64,000 nucleotides of DNA from Gyromitra esculenta (lineage: Eukaryota; Ascomycota; Pezizomycetes; Pezizales; Discinaceae): positions 1,426,001-1,490,000 of the forward strand of contig JBCAML010000012.1 in the NCBI GenBank assembly GCA_038503075.1, read 5' to 3'. The notes below the pieces were generated by a model, which was not told the origin of the DNA, ran no database searches, and saw only the letters and a program-made list of their open reading frames with translations. Positions 20,397 through 31,560 of the stretch are shown here, one piece after another; within the stretch, counting starts at the first letter, position 1, and every line of letters begins with the position of its first letter. Position numbers and translations under genes: made by a program.

Positions 20397-23300
20397 TTAG
20401 GCTCTACCCTTGCCCTTGCCACGAGAAGCTCCAGAACCTCCTTTCGGAGGTCCCCGTTTCCGGAACTTCTCGTCCTCTCGCCGCTTTATGTCAGCGGCAA
20501 GGAGGGCCTTCTTCTTCTCCTGCCGCTGCTTCTCCTCCAGGGCCTCTCTGCGGGCCCTGGACTCCTTCCTCTCCTTTCTGTCCTCCTCCGCCTCCGCCTC
20601 CGCCTCCTCATCCGCCACCTTCCGGTCGACCTCGGCATCCGCAATCTGCTGCTTCATGCGAGCAGCGGATGCGGCCGCCTCGGCCTTCATCCTGGCATCG
20701 TGATCCAGGATCGCAGCAGAGGCTTCGGCAGCCCTTGCCGCAATCCTGGCCAAATGCCGCCGGTCGGACTCCACATCATCCGCCTTCTCCCTCTCCGCGG
20801 AAGTCATGCTCGTAGACGAGCCCTGACCGTACTGTGCGGAATCGAGGGAGGAGATGGGAGTTGTGGCGAGGGGAGTGCGAGCACGCTCGGTGCTGCCAAC
20901 TGCAGGCACCGATGCTCCCGATTGGGACTCCTGCGGAGTAGCCGGCGTCAAGCCAGGCACCACCCCTTCTTGCGGCGACCCGGGGAGGCCGAACAAGAAA
21001 GCAGGAGCGGGGGGTGGAAGCTGCGGAGCAGCAACCACCGGTTCCGTGACAGGGCCCGCCAGAAAGGGGACTGGGCCCTGGAAAGGATATTCTCCAAAGG
21101 AGAAATCCGGCGCCGCCTGGAACCGCACGGGGGTTCTAGGACCCGCCGGGGCCAACACTGGAGGTGGTCCCCGACGTTTTTGTTTTGGTCCTCCGCTGCT
21201 GACCGGTTCCGCACGGGATACCGGTCGTGGAGGAGGCGATGCAGGCGGCGCTGCCTTTCGGCGCTTGGCTTCCCCCTGCGAAGCCGAGGGAGCCGAGTCG
21301 TCGCTGAACGACCTGCGCGGTGCGCTGGTCGGTGTGGTGGATGTCACCACCACCGGGGGCACAAGTTCCGAAGCCGCCGCCGGAGCCAACGGCTCTGCTG
21401 GTGCCCGGCGTCTCGGTCTTGGTCCTCCGCCACCGACCGGTTCCGCGAGGAACACCGGCCGGGCGGGCGGCGATGGAGGTGGCGCGGCGTTTCGTCGCCT
21501 GGCATCCCCTTGCGATGCAGAGGGACCCGAGACGTGGCCGAAAGGCCTCGGCGGTGAGCCGGCCGGTGTGGTTGATGTCACCATCACCGGGCGCACATAC
21601 TGGTCGGCGAGAGACCTCGGCGGCGAGCCGGCCGGTGTGGTTGATGTCACCATCACCGGGCGCACAGGTTGAGGAGTCGCCGCCGACACCGGGTGCTGTT
21701 GCGGCCGAGCCGCGGGAACAGCAGAAGGACCCGGTGCGGTCACCGTCACCGGTTGCCCTTGCGGCCAAGCCGCACGAAAAGAAGGGTGGACCGGTTCGGT
21801 CACGGGCACTCGAGCGGGCACAGGAGGTCGTCTCCTGGCCGCTGGTGTTGGAGTGCCCGGCGTTGGCGGGGCTTGTCTCTCGGCTACCGGCGCCATCATC
21901 ATGGCTACCGGTGCCACCTGTGCCGGGACGTACGCCGGCAAGGTGGCGAGAGGGAGAGGAGCAGGCTCCTGCAGCAGCAGCTGAGGCGCCTGCGCCTGCT
22001 GCTGCTGGTGGTGGTGCTGCAGACGCTGCTGCATCTGCTGCTGTTGCCCCTGCTGTCTACGCAGCTGCCGCAGGCGGTCCTGCTCAGTCTGCACCGGCTG
22101 AGCTGGCGCCGTGCGGACTGTAGGCTGGCCCGCCGGCAGCGGGGCTGTCGTCGATGGCCTGGTCGACGGCATTTGCTGGGCAGCGGGCGCGGTACTCCTG
22201 GCTGGAGGTCCCGCAGCTGCCCGTTGTCGCTGGTTCACCTCAGCCGGGGCAGGTGAATCCAGTTCCATGGGAACCGGCCAGGTGTTGTCCGAGACAGACA
22301 CCTGTGTTCCCCAGTCTTCGATGTCCAGTCGCTGCATGCTCTGGGACAGTGTTGGTCCCTGAGCATGGCGCTGGTCGGTGTGGTGGTCATCCACTGGGCG
22401 AGGTTCAATCGTCCCCTCGCCCACGTCCTCCGACGTATCCATCTCCTCCTCGTCCTCCTCCTCCTCCACCTCCATCTCGTCCTCCTCGTCCTCCTCCTGC
22501 TCCTCCTCTCCCATCTCCACATCTCTATCCTCCTCGCCCATCTCTACATCTGGCACCGCCTCCTCCTCCACCGGCCCCATCTCTCCGCCCAGGCTAGTCC
22601 CCACCTGACCGCCACCTACTCCGTACCAAGGCAAGGCCGTCTCCACTCCCGAGACGCCTCCCAAGGCCTGGCTCGACCCCATCAGACCTGCACCAGAAGG
22701 GATGCCTACTTCACCTGCCAATGAAGTAGCTCCCGGCTGAGCCTGTCCGACTGTCGCTACCACCGAGCTACCTCCCATCCCGAAGGTACTCGCCAACATC
22801 AACGCAGGATCGAATGGTGCTGCAAGTGCAGACCTTCTCGTGGTGCGGGTTAAGGAACTAATAGGTTCGACCCTACGTCCCACAATTGACCCCTCACCAT
22901 AAGGTCTGGACACCTGCCCATTCGCCCCTGCGCGACTTGCAATCGCATTGCCCCAGCGCCTCAACCCCGTCCTATAAACTAGGCTGTTGTAGTGGTCCCT
23001 GCCTGCCCTATTGTTTGGGACGCTTGGCTGGTTCCACCCTGCCCTGTAGTTCGGGACGCTTGGGGTGACCCTGGCTCGTGCCGGGGCCGCTGCTCGAGGG
23101 CTCGACACAGGCCTACGTGCTGTAGCGGTCGACTGCCCTTGCAGCGGGGTTGTGGGATCGCTGCGATCCGCCGTCGTGCCGGTTTCTGAACCACGGACAC
23201 GGATTGGCGCATTGAAGATGGAGGCTTCGTCACCAGACAAAGCCCTCTCCAACTGCGCGGGTGTGATTGGCCCCGATGACCGGATCACACCTCTGGGTCT

Positions 23301-23673
23301 GGTACTGGACCGCCAGACCCTGGTAGCTACCTCAGTAACGTACCCGGTACCCGCTGAGGCAGCTCCCGCAAGAGCGCTATCAGAAAGTTAGCATCAAATC
23401 AAATGCAATTAAACGCTACGTTGTTCGGAAGAATTGAAATGAATAGAGTGGGGCAATATAGCAGGAAATGAAGATATTATTTACCCTAGGGGATTTGAAG
23501 ACATAACGGCCCTCGCCACATCATGGACGCTGCAAACACCAAAAAATTAATTTTTTATCCAAAACCATCAAATACAGAGCAAGAATAACGTACCCAACGG
23601 CGACCAGATAGGCACTGAAGGCCAGAATGTTGAAAGTTTGTCGGAGCGTGATTCTTGGCTGTCGTTCGTCCAT
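20397..23673 (-). CDS. Large disordered protein with N-terminal hydrophobic helix (3 exons)
   Basis: Proposed exons are 23,673-23,594, 23,529-23,485 and 23,376-20,397, giving 1034 residues. Introns 23,593-23,530 and 23,484-23,377 have GTACGT and GTAAAT donors; the second has a CTAAC branch just before its TAG acceptor. The long third exon lacks an upstream ATG, and splicing supplies one (MDERQPRITLRQ). Residues 13-27 are hydrophobic (ILAFSAYLVAVG), long enough for a short membrane segment. Then come Ala/Pro/Ser-rich text, an acidic Glu/Asp block near 310-370, a Gln/His-rich tract near 490-510, and repeats of VRPVMVTSTTPAGSPPR-like text with basic RRRK patches. The last 140 residues are a charged coiled coil ending in Gly/Lys. 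The gene is far more GC-rich than its surroundings. I do not recognise the family; a nuclear or membrane-tethered scaffold is a guess. Confidence 0.75.
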
Positions 23674-23679
23674 AATGCT

Positions 23680-26600
23680 TATGGGATTTGCTATCACGCG
23701 TATGTTGTTGGGAGAAGGGTGGAGGGGAAAGTGGGAAGGTATGCTGCAAACACTTGGCAGATCTTGGCGAAAAAAAAATCTTGCTACTTGGTGGGGTTCA
23801 ACAATGGCATCGTGCCACTCCTATAACGCGGAATTACATGTTTGGGATGGGAACAAATGGTTTGTACGTTTGAGATGCATGAGAGAGCTCTATATCACTT
23901 GCGGCTACTATTATTTTTGCTGCAAATCGCCCTATTCACTCCACAAACTTATTTTGTTTTAGCTATTTTTTCATCACGCTTTTAGAGAAATACTATTTTC
24001 TCTTTTAATGCGATATTGTAGATAACTGAGGGCGCGAAAACGATCCTCACACGAATAAACAGTACAAGATTTCGATCATATTGTAGTAGTATGTTATTTT
24101 TTCTTCTTCTATTTGATATATGACTACAAAATCTACGGAGCGAAAAGCACTCCACACAACTTCCAATACGCCCATGGTCGCTATCTGCACCTTTTACCAC
24201 GATCCACACTCATTTTGCAGAACTATCATTTCTCCACTATCAATGATATTGCAAAAACAGCCATCACTAAGATGGACGGCATTAGGGGCAGACCAAACGA
24301 CAACGGCTCCAAACTCTAAATTACACACCAGTCGGTTGGATTTCCTCATTGAGCTTGAACATGAACAGCGTTGTAACAGCCGACGTACGCGTTCGATTTG
24401 GACAGCCAGGTGCGGTTATCTCTAGAGCAACGTTATCTCCACGGCCACCTTGGGCAGGTGTCCAAGGCTTGGTATCACTGACTATCTCATGGTTACGTGC
24501 GAGCAAAGAAACGCTCGATTATGCGATTGCGAGAATTATTTTTGCTGTAAGCGAAGTAGGATTGAAGTCCCTCGACCCTGCAGATCACAAAACGAAGTAT
24601 TGTATTTCTTCGAAGGTGGTGTAGGATTGTAGAACTTCGATCGGATAATCTTGGTAGATGCGGGCAGTTTGAAATATTGCGGAAATTGCCATGGAGTATG
24701 TGTAGTTTTTTGCGACTACTGCGAGGCGCGTATCTTGCTTGTCGGTGTCCATTGCTGTCCGAAATATTTCATCGCGTAGGCAGTGAGCCTTCAAGATTCT
24801 GGATCATAGCCAAATTTTATCATAACCCGAGTACTTTTTGTTGACGGGTAATGGTTGAAGAGAAAGGTGTTGCTCATTCAGAAATCCGTCTCAAGCTTGC
24901 GATTCGCTTGATAGCGTATCAAACAGAAGCGGTAGACCTAATTGCGACTCCTAATCAGTTCAGAGGAAGGGGAGGTAGTATGTTTCTTTATTTTCCCACA
25001 TCTCCAATCACGACAGCCAGCTTCTGGTTGCTGTTGCTTGTCTATGTATCGTGTGTATGGCGGCTAATCAATGGAGTAATATTGACACCACCAATCAAAT
25101 CCGTGCATTGGCGGTGCTTTCGTTATCGCAGCTCGGACGGTCTTCATCAATTCAGCCATCGAGAGTCAACTAACGAGCTTTTGAGAGGGATTTGAAGTGA
25201 TAATACTCCTAGAAGCTGTACTATTTCTTGTTTGAGCGAAGTCAGCGTCCAAAATCTCAGCTGTTCTCGCGCGAGGAGGAGGGAGCGTTGGACATGAAAT
25301 GGAAAAGGGCCATTGGTTGCCTTTTCATTTTTCGAACGTACCTCATTCAGGATTCCCCCAGGGATGGAAGCGATGACTATCATCATCGAACAGCTGCATA
25401 CTCTTATTCAATGCAGAGATTATCTTCGCATTGCATACAAACAGCTTGTATTCTCGTGTAGATAGACGATGTGTCTGGGGTTGCGAAATCCTCCGCTACT
25501 CATAAATTAGTGCTTTTCAGTAAAAATGGATTAACTCTTTACTTTTTCTGTTTCTTCATGTAGATTAGGCTTCGCTCGGTCGGAAAAATATTTTTTCAAT
25601 TCCAGTGCTCTGCAAGTTCTCAGCCGAAGAGAGGATGTCATATCTAGTGGAAGTGCCCACGAAAGCAAAGTCGGTGCATAAGAGACAAACAATCGGTGAT
25701 CGAATATTTGTCTACCTCCCCGGGAATAAATCGACAAGACTAAACAATCACGATTAACGCGACAGCGCGAACCAAGGATATCAAATGTCAGCTGTGAATT
25801 AGATGATACTAATTGAGAGATTCAATACCAACTTAAGGAAACATCATTGCCAGAGCCTTGTCTCTCTCAATACGCGTTGGTAGATAGATTGATCAAAAAA
25901 AAAAATCTAGGGACGATGCTTGACCGGTCATTTCTCGCGATCATAGAAAATAAATATTAGCGATATCTGTAAATAGTGATTCGGTAAGAGAGAAGTACTT
26001 CTTGTGATGAATATGGCATTCGCTTCATCCGATAGGGTTATGATTTTTCCCGTTGTTGGTGATGGATATGTTGGTGTTTAGATTGGCGTTTGCCGAATGG
26101 GACTTGGAAAACTCTGTGTGGTAGACAGCGAGGATATTACTGCTTGCAGAGGTACTTGTTCCATGATGTTCCATCTGCAACACCTACAATGCAGAGCCTC
26201 ACCCGCCATACACGTTTACTTTGGGCACGCTCGCTTCAAGACAAATAATCTGAGTTCCTACATTTAGCACTGCCCGCTTTATCTATTTTGTTGCACGCAG
26301 TATCCTCGTAAGATACATAAAATGTCCGTCAGCGATAGGGAAATAAAATCGATACCATACCTAGTGGATATGCGCGTTATTTTCGCCTGACATGCCAGGC
26401 CTGTGAAGCTTGGAGAGAATTGAGAAAACGAATTTTGGGAGAAACGAACACGTGACCTTGTGCAGCTGCAGAGTAAAATAGTCTGTATAGTGAAGTAGCT
26501 ATACCAATTGACCGCAGGAGTTCAACTGGCGATAGTGGAAATCTATCGAGATATATATACACGTATGGTTGCTATGTGGTACAGGTTCTTCTATCTATAT

Positions 26601-26800
26601 CTTCCTCCGCTATTCCTTCCATACTTACATATGTAGTCATATTTATCCTTTACCGATGTTGGAATGCCCTATCTCAACAGCCTCGACTTTACTTTACCCC
26701 TAGTAACCTCAAATAGAAAATGAAATCTTGTTCGCCATCGTAATCTCAAGCTAAGATAGATCAACTAAATAATGTAACAGCCTCTAAGCATATTAGGGTG
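23680..26800. other. Gene-poor stretch
   Basis: Minus-strand pieces at about 24,585-24,794 and 24,321-24,506, with a TTCGCTTACAG acceptor-like string between them at about 24,551, look faintly coding (AISAIFQTARIYQDYP and EIVSDTKPWTPAQGG). A further piece lies at 25,345-25,386 before a GTACGT donor-like site. I could not assemble a consistent gene model, and no domain is recognised. It may be a decayed gene. Confidence 0.3.
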
Positions 26801-26814
26801 TGGTAGAGGGTAGT

Positions 26815-26945
26815 AAAAAGTTTGCCACTGCACCCTCGGTCACTACAGTGACTTCGTCTTTTTCCCGAAATTTAAACGCGTGTTGTTGCAGATTGTCGTT
26901 ATTCCCGACCAGAGCACTTTGACCGTTAAGCCAAGGTGTCTGGCG
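26815..26945 (-). repeat. tRNA-derived SINE-like repeat, copy 2
   Basis: The reverse complement reads TTGGCTTAACGGTCAAAGTGC, then CTCTGGTCGGGAATAACGAC, then GCGTTTAAATTTC. This is the same order as copy 1 at 3218-3415, with scattered substitutions that weaken the B box. The downstream AGACGAAGTCACTGTAGTG and GCAGTGGCAAACTTTTT also match. It lacks the GGGCGAGG microrepeat seen in copy 1. It is a more decayed copy. Confidence 0.6.
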
Positions 26946-27666
26946 AACTGTTTCTGTTTCTATCTCGTTTCGCTGCTCGATGACTAATACCTTGTCTGAT
27001 CGAGCCTAAATGGGATATTTTTGCCTTGCTGTCAATGAACACTTAGCTGCATAATGACATTGCGAATGTTTGTGGTGTATGATTCCTTAAGAGTATGTAT
27101 GACTAACAGTATCCGAGCTTATAAAGTAAAATTTTAATGTCATTTTAATGGTATCACATCGTTCTCTTGAAATAAACTCCCCTCGGAGCTAAGGTCGTAT
27201 GCTGCACCAAAATATGATTCTCACTTGCTCTATATCATAAAATATCTTGAACATGTGCGGTTAGCGCTGACACGCATTCACAGATGTACACGTAGTTCAT
27301 ACTGAGGAAATAGCAGTCGCATATTCTGGGAGAGACAGATAAGTTTGGGGTGGCCGCGCTTACTTTCCCATGCATATTCGGAAATCGGTGGTTGTCGAAT
27401 GTTTTAGGTTATTGGTACACCAATTACATGTAGCCTGTAAGAGCGCCTATGTCTGGAAATCGATACCAGTCCTGTATTAATAGATACCTAAGAAGCATGT
27501 TCATCACTCCAACTGAGCCACGGAAGAACCGTTCACAAAAATATTTTTCGCAGCTCTCATCCCTCGCATACATGTTTGAAGGCATATCTAGCGAATGCTA
27601 TTCATTTTAAACGGGATTTTCAAACTAAGAATATTTCAATAATCGAGTCGTCAAATGTTCATGTTA
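26946..27666. other. Non-coding stretch
   Basis: AT-rich, no supported gene. It contains one TACATGTA palindrome near 27,427. Confidence 0.4.
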
Positions 27667-28056
27667 GCCTCGGAGACCAGGCTCGCTGGTGTTTTGTACT
27701 TCGATAGATATGCCAAGAAATAGATGACCTAAGCTTTAGCTGACGAACGTGACCTAAACCCTAATTCGTCCAATTTCCCGACCCCTCAAAGCACAACACC
27801 AACTTAGTTTTGCCCTCTCAAGAGAGAGATCTAGATTCTTGCCTGCTCCTAGGAGATGGTCTCCAATATTACATGTATTTCTAGCCCGGTGATGACCAAT
27901 ACTTTCTAGCCCTAATCCCACCGAAGTCCTTGCTTTCTAGCCTGGGCATTCAGCCCCACAACAAGGTTAGATCACGCTATGATGCTTATTAAGCTGTAAG
28001 ATGTTTCTTGGCACCTATTGAAAGCACAAAACACCAACAAGCCTAGTGCTGGAGGC
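27667..28056. mobile_element. Inverted-repeat MITE, copy A (390 bp)
   Basis: The left end begins GCCTCGGAGACCAGGCTCG and continues TGGTGTTTTGTACTT, ending in TATGCCAAGAAA. The right end, reverse complemented, begins GCCTCCAGCACTAGGCTTG, continues TTGGTGTTTTGTGCTTT and ends GGTGCCAAGAAA. The inverted repeat is therefore about 54 bases. Bases TA lie next to both ends. The same terminal family occurs at 29,530-29,744. The middle contains a GACCTAAACCCTAATTCGTC block shared with copy B. No transposase is encoded. Confidence 0.8.
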
Positions 28057-29529
28057 TAGATTCAAGTAGATATGAAGCAAACATCAAATAAGACATATCT
28101 CAGCAATATATTACGCCAACAAAGCCGCGAGAACCAGACACGTTCAAGCATAATTGTGGGTTTAAATCGAGAAGTGACTAGATGTAGCTTCGCACGATGC
28201 AGACATCATTCCAACCGTTGATATCATATCTCTCTCTATTGCTGATTACAAAACGCACACCGTACACAAAAACCTAAAACATTCTGCAGTTCCGAAAAAA
28301 AATCACATTCATGTACATTCAAATTCAAGTTACTATAATCCGAGTGACACTCTATGCAAACTGTAACACATACGTTATCGGTCTATCTCCGGCCCATGCT
28401 CGCTTTCCAATCGCTTAACACCTCCATAAATTTAGGATTTGCTGGTTACCCTTTCGCCCGTCATCAGCTCAAGGCTGCCGTGCGATATCTATCGCATTTT
28501 ACCCTACCCCTTTTTTTCTACTACCACTAACTAATATTTCATTACACATATCGCCAAATATTCAGGATGGAAAATAAATTACATGATTCCGATGCCACAA
28601 GGGCATCACAAGAGACCATATCAGTTCCAAATATACATGATCTATAACGTTAACCTGCGGGTGGCTGCAACCAAAGCAGTGGAAGATGGAAATGGGTCAT
28701 GTACTGTGAGATTTGAGATCACACATCTGATAAGCCCGTAGATAAGATGGCCGCCAAGGAAAGACGCAAAGCGCTAGCCTGTTTCGTGTTTAATCTTTAA
28801 CTGGTAAGCACAAGAAATAAGTCAAGCGGAGAGACTAGCGCAATCCCAAGCTGCATGATATTCACGCTAGATCAGATAGATTCGTCTGTCACTACATGTA
28901 GGCTACATGTACTTACGCCTTGCCAATGCACAAATTTAATAAACTATTTACCGACCGAAACAACGGATCATATGGGTGAGGTACAAATCAAATAGGAATT
29001 CTTCTTACACGGAGCGCTCTCCTTTTTCGTGCGCACCTTCTATTTTCTTATTTTCCCTTCGTCCCGTAGCCAGGGCGGTAGATTCTAGCTCGGAAAGTGC
29101 GTGAGTTAGGCTCTTACTAGGGATAAAGATGAAACGGAATTTATTTAACATAATGAATTAATGATACACTAAGTGGGTATAAAGTGGTATATAGACTGTC
29201 GAAGCGAACCGGCTTAACTTAGGAGATGTGATTTACAGCGGGAATGAGCATTGATGATTTGACCTCCATGCCAAGAGAACAAAAAATCGAGTGATAATAA
29301 ATACATTGGCACCACAACGAGTTCTAGTACCACTGACTCACCAATATTGACGTACTGCAAAACAGATATACTGGTGAGATTATTTATGAAACACTTAATT
29401 CTCACAGTATGGAGAATTCGCACCCGGTATATTTTCCAACAGTCACACAATATTAAGTTGCCATGTTTTCACTCTTGCACCTATGAAAGTTCAATTTCAA
29501 GAAATCCTTGTCTGGCGGTGATTTTGTAA
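28057..29529. other. Non-coding stretch
   Basis: AT-rich sequence between two related MITEs. Two TACATGTA palindromes lie 11 bases apart near 28,894-28,912. No gene is supported. Confidence 0.4.
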
Positions 29530-29744
29530 CCTCGTGGGCCAGACTCGTTGGTGCTTTGTACTTTGATAGGTGCCAAGATCTATACTTCCGCTTCGTAAGC
29601 ATCTTGGCGTGACCTAAACCCTAACTGATCTAATTCCTATGGTGCGATGCTTTGGAGTGGACAAATTAGGGCTTAGGTCGTCTATTTCTTGGCAGATCTA
29701 TCGAAGTACAAAACACCAACGACTCACGAGCCTGGTCTACGAGG
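29530..29744. mobile_element. Inverted-repeat MITE, copy B (215 bp)
   Basis: The left end begins CCTCGTGGGCCAGACTCG and continues TTGGTGCTTTGTACTTTG; the right end, reverse complemented, begins CCTCGTAGACCAGGCTCG and continues TTGGTGTTTTGTACTTCG. TAA flanks both sides (29,527-29,529 and 29,745-29,747). A 3-bp TWA target duplication is typical of PIF/Harbinger elements. The element is nearly all inverted repeat, apart from an internal CCAAGAT...ATCTTGG stem in the left arm. It shares ends and an internal GACCTAAACCCTAA block with copy A, 1.5 kb away. Confidence 0.82.
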
Positions 29745-29747
29745 TAA

Positions 29748-30303
29748 GTGATTTTGGCATACTAGACATAATACCCGATGTGCGATCTGGGTTTTCATGT
29801 AAAGGACTTCGTTGAGGCTTGTATGTATCTCGGTTGCCCGGCCCCGATCAATGGAAATTGTTGTTATCCCTGGATACATACATGTACATGCAGCAATGAG
29901 AAAACTACATGTACCGAATTCACAAGTGTGTGAAAGTATGATATTAAAGAATGTGTTTCACATCATTAGTTCCTAATTCCAAATTCAATTTGGAAACGAA
30001 CGATCATCATTACTTGGGTTGTCTTTTCTAGGGCGGTAGTGTCTGAATTCGGGGAAGAATGACAAGAATCAAGCGAAATTGCTCAAACACGAAGGTTACA
30101 TAAACATAATTCATGGAATACAGAGCTGAAGTCAGCATCATAGATATTTTAAGGTATGTAGTTTCACAAACCCGGTATGCTTTGGAGCACCATGGCCAAC
30201 GATTAGGCGTGCCGAGTGAAATAGTAAATATATGTAGACAAGAAACATTAGGCTGCAACAGCGCTCCAAGAGATCGGTGATTTCGTAGCCCGAACAAGAT
30301 CTA
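29748..30303. other. Non-coding stretch
   Basis: No gene is supported. TACATGTA palindromes recur at about 29,878 and 29,908. A minus-strand frame at 30,028-30,297 has no domain. Confidence 0.35.
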
Positions 30304-30600
30304 CCGTATCCTGCGCAACGGCGAGATACGGTGAGGCGAAAACTAAACTATAATTGGTACAGCATTTTTACGGTATTCTAAAAAACGTTGTATTAATTCC
30401 GTAACGCTACGGGATTTGTCAGCAAATGCAGCAGCGCTGTAGAATTAATCCAGCATTTTCTAAAAATACGGTAGTAGATCCACCCCATTTTTTGGTACTG
30501 TAGGTAGATATAGACAAGATTTGGTGTAAGTGAGAAAAATCTCCACAGGGCAAGGCTTAGTTCTCGCCTCATCGCAATCCCGCCATCGCGCAGAATACGG
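30304..30600. mobile_element. TA-flanked MITE with CCGTAT ends (297 bp)
   Basis: The left terminus begins CCGTATCCTGCGCAACGGCG and continues to GAGGCGAAAACTAA. The right terminus, reverse complemented, begins CCGTATTCTGCGCGATGGCG and continues to GAGGCGAGAACTAA. The inverted repeat is about 45 bases with a few mismatches. TA flanks both ends (30,302-30,303 and 30,601-30,602), suggesting a Tc1/mariner-type mobiliser. ACGGTATTCTA and CTAAAAATACGG inside form a second, inner inverted pair. There is no coding capacity. It lies about 310 bases upstream of the RlpA-like gene start. Confidence 0.82.
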
Positions 30601-30912
30601 TAAGTTGAGTTTATTAATAAATTCACACTGTTTCGCTTATGTTATGTATGGTCTTGTCTTAAGCTTTTCCGCCCTACGCTGAGAACAAAAATAAGCACCA
30701 GGAGCATCACACACGCACGGGCGGGTGTTCCAGCCGAGTGTCCCTGCGTCTCGGCTAATTCGTGTAGCCGCCCATACCCCTGCGGGTCCACCCCCCCTGT
30801 CGCCACAACGCGCGACAACGCGACAGCCTCACTTCAGCTATCGCACCGCGATGCATATCAGTCTCCATCCCCTTCACCATCTCCCCGCTCACTACATCCA
30901 TCGCCATCGACA

Positions 30913-31560
30913 ATGACCGTTATTCCTAGCGAAGACGGAGCTCCGCGCCGGAAGTTTCCCTTCTTCGCGCTCCCGACACTCGCGTTCCTACCGAAACATC
31001 TGCCACTGTCTAAGGATCGTACATACTTTCGCCTTCGTCGCAATGTTTTTCTCCTCGCTCTTCTCGGTATTGCGCTGGCGCTATTGGCCCTTATCCTAGG
31101 GCTCGCGATTGGACTTACTCAGCGCCACAAATCGTACGTCTATCTATGTTGTCTCCGGTATGTGCTGCGGATGCTAACCCCTGCTAGATCTTCAGCCTTC
31201 ACCCCCAACCTTTCGAACACGGTTCTCCAAACCGGAGACGCAACGTACTACGGCCCCGGCCTTGGTGCCTGCGGAATCGATTCGAAATCTACCGATGCTA
31301 TTGTCGCTGTATCATGGCACGTTTTCGACGCGGTGCAAGTGGGGACAAATCCGAATACCAACCCCCTATGCGGTCGGAAACTCTGGGCGACGAGGGTTAG
31401 GGAGGAGACGGGGAAGAATGTTAGTGTTGTGGCGATGGTGGTGGATAGGTGTGTTGGGTGTTTGCCGACGGACCTGGATTTCTCGCCGACGCTGTTTGAT
31501 GTGTTGGCGGCAGAAGGATTGGGGAGGGTGAAGATTAGTTGGGCTTGGCTAAAGGATTGA
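30913..31560 (+). CDS. Membrane-anchored RlpA-like double-psi beta-barrel protein (2 exons)
   Basis: Exons 30,913-31,133 and 31,188-31,560 give 197 residues. The 54-nt intron (31,134-31,187) has a GTACGT donor and a GCTAAC branch before CTAG. Being a multiple of three without a stop, it can be read through, adding 18 residues that break the domain. Residues 1-44 are basic and soluble, 45-67 are a strong hydrophobic segment (LLALLGIALALLALILGL), and the rest should lie outside the cytoplasm (type II anchor). The C-terminal domain shows GDATYYGPGLGACG, a wall-binding-type HVFDAV stretch, VVDRCVGC and DLDFSPTLFDVLA, then WAWL. These are the hallmarks of the fungal RlpA/expansin-like DPBB family. 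The catalytic activity of this family is not established in fungi; a role at the cell wall is likely. The start context GACAATGACC is good. Confidence 0.88.
   Translation: MTVIPSEDGAPRRKFPFFALPTLAFLPKHLPLSKDRTYFRLRRNVFLLALLGIALALLALILGLAIGLTQRHKSYVYLCCLRYVLRMLTPARSSAFTPNLSNTVLQTGDATYYGPGLGACGIDSKSTDAIVAVSWHVFDAVQVGTNPNTNPLCGRKLWATRVREETGKNVSVVAMVVDRCVGCLPTDLDFSPTLFDVLAAEGLGRVKISWAWLKD

Noticed and set aside
20700..22256. Long plus-strand frames opposite the disordered-protein gene
   Set aside because: They are Arg/Ser/Gly-rich shadows created by the high GC content and lack of stops on the antisense strand; no start context, splice logic or domain.
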